This document shows positions 1-7,434 of a DNA stretch of 64,000 nt, in pieces. Location of the stretch: the NCBI GenBank assembly GCA_017438975.1, contig JAFRUH010000033.1, positions 204,695 through 268,694 of the forward strand. The letters run 5' to 3'. This DNA is from Bacteroidales bacterium. Its GTDB lineage: Bacteria; Bacteroidota; Bacteroidia; Bacteroidales; UBA932. Positions within the stretch are counted from its first letter, which is position 1; every line of letters starts with the position of its first letter. The notes beneath the pieces were generated by a model, which did no database searches, was not told the origin of the DNA, and saw nothing but the letters and a program-made list of their open reading frames with translations. Both the position numbers and the translations under genes were made by a program.

Positions 1-47
1 TAAAACGGGAAGATAATTTGATTTTCTTTGAAAAAAAGCATACTTTT

Positions 48-1460
48 ATGCAAATGATTCATTCTTCGTTCCATAAGGCTGTGCTTTTGGTCGCGGTGAT
101 CCTTCTTTCGGCAGGATGCGGCCGGGTCAGGGCTCCGTTCCGGCCCGTTCCCTCCTCCCTTGATTCTTTGGGAATGACATCGACCGGAATTCCCGTGATC
201 AGCATCGAGACCGAAGGGGGGAAGGAAGTCCTGAATAATAAGGAATATGTCAACTGCTCCGTCAATATCTACAATGTCGAAGGCAGGAAAGCGTTGACAG
301 ACGTTGCAGCCGGAATCCGGCTCCGGGGCAATTCGTCCCGGTTTTCCGGGAATATCGCCAGGATCCGCGCGAATCCGGTTCCCTATCGCCTGAAGTTTGA
401 TAAAAAGGTCAACCTGCTGGGGCTCAACGCCGGAGCGCAGTGCAGGAACTGGATCCTGCTGACGAACCGGAAAACGGAAAAAGATGTCATCAAGAATGAC
501 TTCGCGCTGCGTTTCGGCCGCATGATCATGGCTTCGGACGGGGTTTACTGCTCCGACGCCCAGTTGGCGCACCTGTATCTGAACGGCCGGCTCCAGGGGG
601 CCTACCTGGTCTGCGAACAGAACCAGGTCCATCCGGAAAGAATCAATATCTGCGACCCTCAGAAAGGATATGCCGGGACCGATATCGGTTATCTCGTCGA
701 AATCGACTCCTATGGAGAAGAACCGTGTTTTATGATGGACTATGAAAACGCAATGACGCTTGATATCAATGGAACTCTCGGACATTTCGAGCCCAAGAGT
801 TATTCCATCAAGTCGGACACTTACTCGGAAGACCAGAAGGAGTTCATTTCCAACTATATCCGCGGCGTTTTCAAGATTGTCTACGAGGCCTGTGAAAAGA
901 AAAACTACCTGGCCTTTGACGGAAATTATGCCGTCGGCCCGTCCGGGTTCAAGAACGCGGAAGAATGCGTCGGGGCGGTCCTGGACCTGCCGTCGGTCGT
1001 CGATATGTACGTCCTCTACGAACTCCTGTGCGACAAGGATGTCGGCGAAAGCAGTTTTTTCATGTGTGCGGATTTCTCGGGAAAGGGGGAGCGGCCGAAA
1101 CTGGCGTTCACGGCTCCGTGGGACTTTAACTGGACCTTGGAGCGCAAATCGAACCAGCGGTTTTTCGCCGCAGCATTCACCCCGGGAGGAACGGAAGAGT
1201 TCGGGGAACGCTCAAACCCTTGGTTCATCCTGCTCTACAAGCAGAAATGGTTCCGGGACCGGGTGCAGGCCAAGTGGCGGTCTCTGGGCGGAAACGGCGC
1301 CGTCGCCCGTTGCATCGCCCTGGAAAATGCCTATATTTCGCTCTACCGGCCGGATCTGGACCGTCGTACCCCGGGGATCATGGACGAGGCGGATTTGTGG
1401 CTCCAGTGGGTTCAGATGCGAGCGGACTGGCTGGAAACAAGATGGGGAGACAACAACTAA
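48..1460 (+). CDS. CotH kinase-like secreted lipoprotein
   Basis: The protein has an N-terminal hydrophobic segment ending in a lipobox (LLSAGC), so it is probably an outer-membrane or periplasmic lipoprotein. CotH-family landmarks are visible in order: RLRGNSS, YRLKFDKKVNLLG, a WILLTNRKTEKDVIKND stretch, GAYLVCEQNQ and the metal-binding type PWDFNW near the C-terminus. CotH proteins are atypical protein kinases; in Bacteroidota they are often found with glycan-use loci, and the substrate is unknown. An in-frame ATG lies 30 bases upstream (18), but the start at 48 puts the charged n-region and hydrophobic core at normal signal-peptide distance. The BNR gene follows after 12 bases, so the two are probably cotranscribed. 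Confidence 0.75.
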   Translation: MQMIHSSFHKAVLLVAVILLSAGCGRVRAPFRPVPSSLDSLGMTSTGIPVISIETEGGKEVLNNKEYVNCSVNIYNVEGRKALTDVAAGIRLRGNSSRFSGNIARIRANPVPYRLKFDKKVNLLGLNAGAQCRNWILLTNRKTEKDVIKNDFALRFGRMIMASDGVYCSDAQLAHLYLNGRLQGAYLVCEQNQVHPERINICDPQKGYAGTDIGYLVEIDSYGEEPCFMMDYENAMTLDINGTLGHFEPKSYSIKSDTYSEDQKEFISNYIRGVFKIVYEACEKKNYLAFDGNYAVGPSGFKNAEECVGAVLDLPSVVDMYVLYELLCDKDVGESSFFMCADFSGKGERPKLAFTAPWDFNWTLERKSNQRFFAAAFTPGGTEEFGERSNPWFILLYKQKWFRDRVQAKWRSLGGNGAVARCIALENAYISLYRPDLDRRTPGIMDEADLWLQWVQMRADWLETRWGDNN

Positions 1461-1472
1461 TAACTGGATATT

Positions 1473-2936
1473 ATGATTCGCAAAGCATTACTTCTTGTCA
1501 CTGCGCTGCTCATGGGAGTCTCCGCTCCGGCCCAGAAAAAGGCGCCGGAGCAGGCGCCGGCGCCCAAGCCCGGCGTCCTGAACAATACGAAGGTAGACGG
1601 CTTCCGCCCGATCTGGTTCGACCTCGGGCAGAAAAGCGAGTATGGTTCCAAGTATAACGGCGCCTTCGGCACCTATACGATGAAACACCGCCCGCTAGCG
1701 ATCTACAGCCAGGTCGTGGACAAGACCTTTTTCGTCTTCGGCGGCACGACCTCGGCTGAGGAGCGGCACCTCCTCTGCATGATCAGCTGCTATGACCACA
1801 AGACCGGTCTCGTTCAGAAGCCGACGGTCGTCTATGACAAGGGACCGGTCAACGACCCGCACGACAATCCAGCTCTGCTGATCGATCCCGAAGGCTATCT
1901 CTGGGTCTATGTGGCCGGACGCGGGAACCACCGGATCGGATTCCGTTACCGCTCCGTGAAACCGTACGACATTTCGCAGTTCGAGGACAAGGGAGGAAGC
2001 ATCATGGCCTATCCGCAGCCGTATTATGTGGAAGGGAAGGGCCATTTCCTTTTCGAAACCCGCTATGACGGCGTCCGGAGGCTTTTTTTCCAGACCTCTC
2101 CGGACGGCGAGCACTGGACGGACTACCGCCAGATCGCCAGCATCATGGACAAGTCCGCCGGGGAAAAGAAATCCGGGCACTATCAGATCACCGGAAAGTT
2201 CGGGAATAAACTCGTCACGGCCTTCAACCGCCACCTGAACGGGGACTGCGACACCCGGACCAACATCTATTTCCTGCAGACGACGGACTTCGGCGAGCAC
2301 TGGACCCTCGTCGACGGCACCCCGATCGAGATCCCCATTACGGACCAGGATTCACCCTGCAAGATCCTGGACGTGGAACACCTGAAGCAGAACTGCTATA
2401 TCAAGGATGTCAATTTCGATCCGCAAGGCAATCCGATCATCCTGTATCTCGTCTGCAACGGCCACCAGCCGGGGCCGAAACACGGCCCGCGGGAGTGGTA
2501 CACGGCCTACTGGACCGGGAAGAAATGGGACTTCCGCTTCCTGACCCGATCGACGAACAATTATGATTCCGGGTCCATCTGGGTGGACGGCAAGACATGG
2601 ACCGTCATCGCCCCGACCGGGCCGGGCCCGCAGAAATGGGGCCAGGGCGGCGAAATCGAGGCCTGGGTCAGCCGCAACAATGGAAAGAGCTGGAAAAAGA
2701 CCATCCAGTATACCGCCAACTCCCCGATGAACCATTCCTATGTCCGCCGCCCGGTGGACTGCCAGGATCCTTTCTGGTGCTTCTGGGCCGACGGAAACAC
2801 GGACGTCTTCTCCATCTCCCGCTTCTACTTCGCGGATTCGAAGGGGAACGTCTACCGGCTTCCGTATAAGATTGCGCCCGAAGAGGAATGGGTCAAGCCC
2901 GAACTTGTCGAGTTCGACAAGACGCCCCAGTTCTAA
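1473..2936 (+). CDS. BNR-4 repeat-containing secreted protein (sialidase-like beta-propeller)
   Basis: 487 residues with a cleavable signal peptide (core LLLVTALLMGVSAPAQ). The body has repeated short aromatic/Asp-box-like pieces (SPDGEHW, TTDFGEHW, SRNNGKSW) typical of sialidase-fold propellers and matches the BNR-4 type seen in Bacteroidota exo-acting enzymes and binding proteins. Substrate is not readable from the sequence; rhamnogalacturonan or host glycan are possible. It follows the CotH gene by 12 bases, so coexpression is likely. Its stop codon overlaps that of the convergent DUF456 gene. Confidence 0.7.
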   Translation: MIRKALLLVTALLMGVSAPAQKKAPEQAPAPKPGVLNNTKVDGFRPIWFDLGQKSEYGSKYNGAFGTYTMKHRPLAIYSQVVDKTFFVFGGTTSAEERHLLCMISCYDHKTGLVQKPTVVYDKGPVNDPHDNPALLIDPEGYLWVYVAGRGNHRIGFRYRSVKPYDISQFEDKGGSIMAYPQPYYVEGKGHFLFETRYDGVRRLFFQTSPDGEHWTDYRQIASIMDKSAGEKKSGHYQITGKFGNKLVTAFNRHLNGDCDTRTNIYFLQTTDFGEHWTLVDGTPIEIPITDQDSPCKILDVEHLKQNCYIKDVNFDPQGNPIILYLVCNGHQPGPKHGPREWYTAYWTGKKWDFRFLTRSTNNYDSGSIWVDGKTWTVIAPTGPGPQKWGQGGEIEAWVSRNNGKSWKKTIQYTANSPMNHSYVRRPVDCQDPFWCFWADGNTDVFSISRFYFADSKGNVYRLPYKIAPEEEWVKPELVEFDKTPQF

Positions 2937-3436
2937 GGGAAGGCGAAAACGATGATGTAGTAGAGCATGAGTCCGGAAGCGATCAGTTTGATGCCGGTTC
3001 CGGACAGGAAGCCCAGAAAGGCCCCGAGGGCTGATTTGACGGACGTCCAGGTATCTTTCTTCGCGAAGAGGAGTTCGGCGGCGAAGGCTCCGAGAAGAGC
3101 GCCGACGATCATGCCGACCGGAGGAACGACCATGCCGAGGAACAGCCCGATGATGGCGCCCCAGCCCCCGTATTTCGACCCTCCGGTCACTTTCGTGAAC
3201 CAGGCGGGGACGACATAGTCGATGACGGTGACGACAACGGTGATGACCAGCCAGAGCAGGACGAGACTTCCTCCGAGCACGGCGCCTTCCCCGTTGGTTC
3301 CGGAACCCCAGAAGTATAGGATCAGCAGGCCGAGCCAGCTGATGGGCGGCCCGGGAAGGCCGGGGACGATGCTGCCGATGATCCCGATGATGCCGAGAAT
3401 GATGGCGGCGATGGCGATAAAGGTAGACATGACCAT
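2933..3436 (-). CDS. DUF456 family membrane protein
   Basis: 167 residues, almost entirely hydrophobic. The start has the DUF456 signature (IVPGLPGPPISWLG), followed by Gly-rich pairs of transmembrane segments (GMVVPPVGMIVGALLGAF), which resemble glycine-zipper packing. Function of the family is unknown. A second in-frame ATG two codons downstream (3430) is an equally possible start. The gene is divergent from aminopeptidase P and convergent with the BNR gene, with overlapping stop codons. Confidence 0.8.
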   Translation of the reverse strand: MVMSTFIAIAAIILGIIGIIGSIVPGLPGPPISWLGLLILYFWGSGTNGEGAVLGGSLVLLWLVITVVVTVIDYVVPAWFTKVTGGSKYGGWGAIIGLFLGMVVPPVGMIVGALLGAFAAELLFAKKDTWTSVKSALGAFLGFLSGTGIKLIASGLMLYYIIVFAFP

Positions 3437-3475
3437 CCCCGCAGCAAAAAATATACAAAAACGAGAGTTTTTTGT

Positions 3476-3483
3476 TATTTTTG
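3476..3483 (+). promoter_or_regulatory. Bacteroidota -7 element for the aminopeptidase P gene
   Basis: TATTTTTG fits the TAnnTTTG consensus 17 bases upstream of the ATG at 3501. No clear -33 TTG is seen at the right distance. Confidence 0.55.
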
Positions 3484-3500
3484 TCTAAATGTAATTGATT

Positions 3501-4901
3501 ATGTTCGATAAAAGCGTATACACCAAACGTCGCGGTACCCTTCTCGGCAAGATGCGGGAAGCGGGCGCGCAGGGCATTCTTCTTTTCATCGGGAACGCCG
3601 AGGCCCCTGCCCAGTACAGGGACAATTGCTATAAATTCCGTCAGGACAGCACCTGGCTCTATTATTTCGGGCTGGACGAGCCGATGATGGCCGCGATCCT
3701 CGACCTGGAGAGCGGAGAGGAGACCCTCTTCGCGGACGACGTTGAAATCGGGGACATCATCTGGATGGGCCCGCAGCCTTCCGTCCGTTCCAAGGCGGAG
3801 GGCGTCGGCATCGGCCGCACGGCCCCCTACGCCGAAGTCGACAAAGCGGTCAAGGCGGCCGTCAAAGCCGGCCGGACGGTCCATTACATCGCGCCAACCC
3901 GGTACTTCAACAAGTTGAGGCTGATGGAAATGCTCGGCCGGTACAGGATCGAGAACGGCATCTCCCTGCCGATGACGGAGGCGATCATTTCGATGCGCCT
4001 CATCAAGGAGGACGTCGAGATCGCCGCGATCGACGAGGCCTGCGCCCTGGGATACGAAATGCATTCGGTCGCCCGCGACAGCATCGTCCCGGGAATCATC
4101 GAGCAGGACATTGTCGGAAAGATGGAGGGAGTCACCCTCGCAAAAGGCTGGGGCGTTTCCTTCCCGACAATCCTCACCCAGCACGGCGAAACGCTTCACA
4201 ACCACCTGCATGACAAGGTGATCGAGCCCGGCAAACTGATGGTCATCGACGCCGGCGCGGAATCCAACCTGCACTATGCTTCCGATTTTACCCGGACCTA
4301 TCCGACCTCCGGGAAATTCACCCCGAAGCAGCGCGAGATCTACCAGATCGTCTGCGACTGCAACGAGTACGCCTTCTCCCTGACCCGCCCGGGCATCACC
4401 TACCGTGAGGTCCATCTCGCAACCGCCCGGAAAATGCTCGAGGGGCTTTCCGCCCTCGGACTTGTCCACGGCGACCTGGACGAGATGGTCCGGGAAGGGA
4501 TCGCGGGCTTGTTCCAGCCCCACGGTCTCGGCCACAATATGGGCCTGGACGTCCATGACATGGAGGATCTCGGTGAAAACCTCGTCGGCTATGACAAGGA
4601 CCAGACCCGCGCGAAACAACTCGGTCTCGGCAGCCTCCGGATGGCCCGCCGTCTCGTTCCCGGCCATGTCATCACGGACGAACCCGGAATCTACTTCATC
4701 CCCGCCCTCATCGACAAATGGAAGGCGGAAGGGACCGGAAAAGGCTTTGTCAACTTCGACAAGCTGGCTTCCTACTATGATTTCGGAGGCATCCGTCTCG
4801 AGGACGACGTCCTCGTTACCGAAACCGGTGCGCGCCGGCTCGGCCCCTGCCGCCTGCCGATCCATCCCGACGACGTAGAGGCCGCCATGGCCCGCAAATA
4901 A
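3501..4901 (+). CDS. pepP: Xaa-Pro aminopeptidase (M24B, aminopeptidase P family)
   Basis: 466 residues from the ATG at 3501; the frame opens two codons earlier only through a TTG. N-terminal creatinase-like domain (about 1-165) followed by the pita-bread metallopeptidase fold. The five metal ligands can be placed: D250 (VIDAG), D262 (SDFTR), H345 (HGLGHNMG), E394 (DEPGIY) and E434 (IRLEDD). It removes N-terminal residues ahead of proline from peptides. No signal peptide, so cytoplasmic. The stringent-response operon starts 5 bases downstream, so this gene may lead the same transcript. Confidence 0.92.
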   Translation: MFDKSVYTKRRGTLLGKMREAGAQGILLFIGNAEAPAQYRDNCYKFRQDSTWLYYFGLDEPMMAAILDLESGEETLFADDVEIGDIIWMGPQPSVRSKAEGVGIGRTAPYAEVDKAVKAAVKAGRTVHYIAPTRYFNKLRLMEMLGRYRIENGISLPMTEAIISMRLIKEDVEIAAIDEACALGYEMHSVARDSIVPGIIEQDIVGKMEGVTLAKGWGVSFPTILTQHGETLHNHLHDKVIEPGKLMVIDAGAESNLHYASDFTRTYPTSGKFTPKQREIYQIVCDCNEYAFSLTRPGITYREVHLATARKMLEGLSALGLVHGDLDEMVREGIAGLFQPHGLGHNMGLDVHDMEDLGENLVGYDKDQTRAKQLGLGSLRMARRLVPGHVITDEPGIYFIPALIDKWKAEGTGKGFVNFDKLASYYDFGGIRLEDDVLVTETGARRLGPCRLPIHPDDVEAAMARK

Positions 4902-4906
4902 TCCCG

Positions 4907-6013
4907 ATGATGAAAGACATAACCTACGGACTGGACCTTCACTGCCAGATGATTCTCGAAGAATACCGGGAGTCCAAGCCGATGTTCGACAGGATGAAGG
5001 AAATCCTGCTCAAGAAGATACGGCAGGTCCTGTCGGACGCCGGGATCATCGTCGCTGCCGTGGAGGGGCGTGTCAAGACCGAAGCGTCCCTCGCCGGGAA
5101 ACTGGAACTGAAAGGCTCCAAGTACGCCAGCCTGGATGACGTGACGGACATCCTCGGCCTCCGGGTCATTACGTTCTACACGGACGACGTCGACAAGATC
5201 GCGTCGGTCCTCGAGCGTTTCCTGGAGATCGACTGGGAGAATTCCATCGACCAGCGGAAACTGCACAAACTCAACAGTTTCGGGTACAACTCCCTGCATT
5301 ATATCTGTCGTCTTCCGGAGGCGATGTACTCCGAGAAAGACTGCCCGGCGGTCAACCGGGCCCGTTTCGAGATCCAGATGCGGACGGCCCTTCAGCATGC
5401 TTGGGCCAATATGTACCATGATACCGGCTACAAATCTGGTGTCGAAATCCCGGAAACCTACCTGCGCAACCTGAACCGGCTGGCAGGTATGCTGGAACTG
5501 GCAGACGAGCAGTTCAGCCGGATCCGTACCGAAATCAACGATTACCGCCGAAAGGTCCGGGAACTCGTCGATTCCGGCAACCTGGAAGAGGTCGCCCTCG
5601 ACGGCGATACCTTCCGGAGTTTCCTCTCCCTGAAGCCTTTCGACAACCTCAATAGGCGGATTGCGGCCGTGAACCAGGCGGAAATCCAGGAAGTCTCGCT
5701 GATGCACTACCTGCCCGTTCTCAAGGCGATGGAGTTTTCCACCCTCGGCGATATCCAGGAGATGATCCGGACCTGTTCGGAAGGTGCGTACCAGCTTGCC
5801 TGCTACCAGATCAGCCTGACCGACCTGGATATCCTGGCCTCTTCTGTAGCCCTGCAGAACCTCTGCATCGTCTATATCCTCAAGAAAGGCCACGGAGCGG
5901 TCGGCATCCGGTTCTTCCTCGATCTGCTGAACGGCCAGTCCGAAAGCAACCAGGCTCTCGGCGATCTGTATGCCGCCCAGGCGGAGGACCTTCCCTTCAT
6001 GCACGCGGAATAA
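4907..6013 (+). CDS. RelA/SpoT-type (p)ppGpp synthetase (small alarmone synthetase-like) with C-terminal helical extension
   Basis: 368 residues. The synthetase domain (about 20-215) keeps the catalytic landmarks: D81 within TDILGLR, the G-loop tyrosine Y127 (FGYNSLHY) and the glutamate E155 in FEIQMRT, followed by LQHAWANMYHD. It should transfer pyrophosphate from ATP to GDP/GTP. There is no HD hydrolase, TGS or ACT domain in the chain, unlike a full-length RSH. Residues about 215-368 are mostly helical and I do not recognise them; they may be regulatory. The gene for a separate hydrolase follows after 12 bases. Small synthetases are usually shorter (about 200-270 residues), so the tail is notable. 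Confidence 0.85.
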   Translation: MMKDITYGLDLHCQMILEEYRESKPMFDRMKEILLKKIRQVLSDAGIIVAAVEGRVKTEASLAGKLELKGSKYASLDDVTDILGLRVITFYTDDVDKIASVLERFLEIDWENSIDQRKLHKLNSFGYNSLHYICRLPEAMYSEKDCPAVNRARFEIQMRTALQHAWANMYHDTGYKSGVEIPETYLRNLNRLAGMLELADEQFSRIRTEINDYRRKVRELVDSGNLEEVALDGDTFRSFLSLKPFDNLNRRIAAVNQAEIQEVSLMHYLPVLKAMEFSTLGDIQEMIRTCSEGAYQLACYQISLTDLDILASSVALQNLCIVYILKKGHGAVGIRFFLDLLNGQSESNQALGDLYAAQAEDLPFMHAE

Positions 6014-6025
6014 AAACAATGCGAT

Positions 6026-6595
6026 ATGGGAAATGAAGCATTGGACACCACCCTGCTCGACCGGGCGATTCTCTTTGCCGTGGAAGCCCACCGCGGTACG
6101 GCCCGGCGCGGAAAACGGCTGCCGTATATCGTCCATTCCCTCGAAGCGATGACGATTGCAGCGAGCATGACCGACGACCAGGAGATCCTGGCGGCCGCCG
6201 CCCTGCACGACACCGTGGAGGATACGGATGTGACCTTGGAGGAACTGAAGAGCCGCTTCGGGGAACGGGTCGCCTCTTTCGTCGAGACGGAGAGCGACGA
6301 CCTCTCCAGCGGGGATACCTGGCACGAGAAGAAACGGAAGTCCGCCGCCCGCCTCGCCTCCGCCTCCCGCGAAGCCAAGATCGTCGCGCTCGGGGACAAA
6401 CTGTCGAACATGCGGGCGATCGCCCGCGACTATGCCGCCAGGGGGGAGGATTTCTGGAATCTGTTCCACGTCAAGGACAAGTCTGTCCACGGCGCCCGCT
6501 ACCGCGGACTTGTCGACGCCTTGCAGGAACTCTCCGGGTGTTGGGCGTATGAAGAGTTTAAACGGCTTGTATATCAAGTATTTAACGAAGAATAA
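6026..6595 (+). CDS. Stand-alone HD-domain (p)ppGpp hydrolase (MESH1/SpoT-type)
   Basis: 189 residues forming only the hydrolase domain of RSH enzymes. Metal and active-site positions are present: H22 (AHRG), H37 (YIVH), the HD pair H61-D62, E65-D66 (HDTVEDT), D124 and N128 (GDKLSNMR). It should remove the 3' pyrophosphate from (p)ppGpp. Next to the stand-alone synthetase it forms a split RSH pair. The alternative, a general HD phosphohydrolase, is less likely given the RSH-specific HRGxxRRG..PYxxH start. Confidence 0.85.
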   Translation: MGNEALDTTLLDRAILFAVEAHRGTARRGKRLPYIVHSLEAMTIAASMTDDQEILAAAALHDTVEDTDVTLEELKSRFGERVASFVETESDDLSSGDTWHEKKRKSAARLASASREAKIVALGDKLSNMRAIARDYAARGEDFWNLFHVKDKSVHGARYRGLVDALQELSGCWAYEEFKRLVYQVFNEE

Positions 6596-6597
6596 CC

Positions 6598-7434
6598 ATG
6601 GAAGGGATCAAACCGGTGTTAATAGACCTCTCCGACTACGAAGCCGTCGGGGAAGGGGCGAATGGAATCTCTCTGAACCATAGGACGGATCCGCATATCC
6701 TGCTGAAGCTCTATAACGAGGGCAAGTTCCGTCAGTCTTATGATGAATGGGTCCTTTCCAAGCGGGTCTATGAAACCGGGATTCCGACCCCGGAACCGGG
6801 AGATTTCGTAACGGACGGGAAGAGATTCGGTCTCCGTCTCCACAGGATCCTGGGGAAAAAATCCTTTGCCCGGGCGATCGGAGACGAGCCTGAAAAAGTC
6901 GGGGAATACGCCCGGGAGTTCGCCCGGATGTGCCTGGATCTTCATTCCACCCGTGTTGATACTTCGCTCTTTGAGTCCGTCAAGAGCCGTTACCTCCGCC
7001 TGCTGGAAGAGAATCCGTTTTTCTCGGACGGAGAGAAGGCGAAGCTGGCCGATTTCATCGAAAAGGTTCCGGACACCGAAACGGCGATCCATGGCGACCT
7101 GCAGTTCGGGAACGCGATCTTCGCGGGGGACCGGCGGTATTTCATCGATCTCGGGGACTTCTGCTACGGTCATCCGTATTTTGACATCGGCATGGTCTAT
7201 CTCTGCTGCAAGCTGAACTCGGACGATTGGACCCGGGAGGTCTTCCATATGGAGCCGGAAACGGCCCTCGCCTTCTGGGACGAGTTTGTCCCGGCCTATT
7301 TCGGCCCCGCACGGACGAAGGAGGACGTGGAACGGGAAATCCGCCCGTTCGCCGGCCTGAAAACCCTGATCGTAGAACGTGACACCAAGCGGCCGATGCC
7401 GGAGTTCCGGATCGCCCTTAAAGATATTCTGTAA
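6598..7434 (+). CDS. Aminoglycoside phosphotransferase (APH)-like small-molecule kinase
   Basis: 278 residues with the APH/choline-kinase fold signature: the nucleotide-lysine region near the start (ILLKLYNEGK), the catalytic loop IHGDLQFGNAIF and the metal-binding FIDLGDFCYGHP. The substrate cannot be told; a role in resistance is not implied. It sits 2 bases after the hydrolase and its stop overlaps the next start by one base (TAATG), which suggests translational coupling with the phosphatase/kinase regulator. It could phosphorylate a metabolite or a protein involved in the same stress response. Confidence 0.75.
   Translation: MEGIKPVLIDLSDYEAVGEGANGISLNHRTDPHILLKLYNEGKFRQSYDEWVLSKRVYETGIPTPEPGDFVTDGKRFGLRLHRILGKKSFARAIGDEPEKVGEYAREFARMCLDLHSTRVDTSLFESVKSRYLRLLEENPFFSDGEKAKLADFIEKVPDTETAIHGDLQFGNAIFAGDRRYFIDLGDFCYGHPYFDIGMVYLCCKLNSDDWTREVFHMEPETALAFWDEFVPAYFGPARTKEDVEREIRPFAGLKTLIVERDTKRPMPEFRIALKDIL

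Noticed and set aside
2352-4865. 837-residue open frame on the minus strand
   Set aside because: It covers the BNR, DUF456 and aminopeptidase P genes in other frames, has no domain pattern and is an artefact of high GC with few stops.
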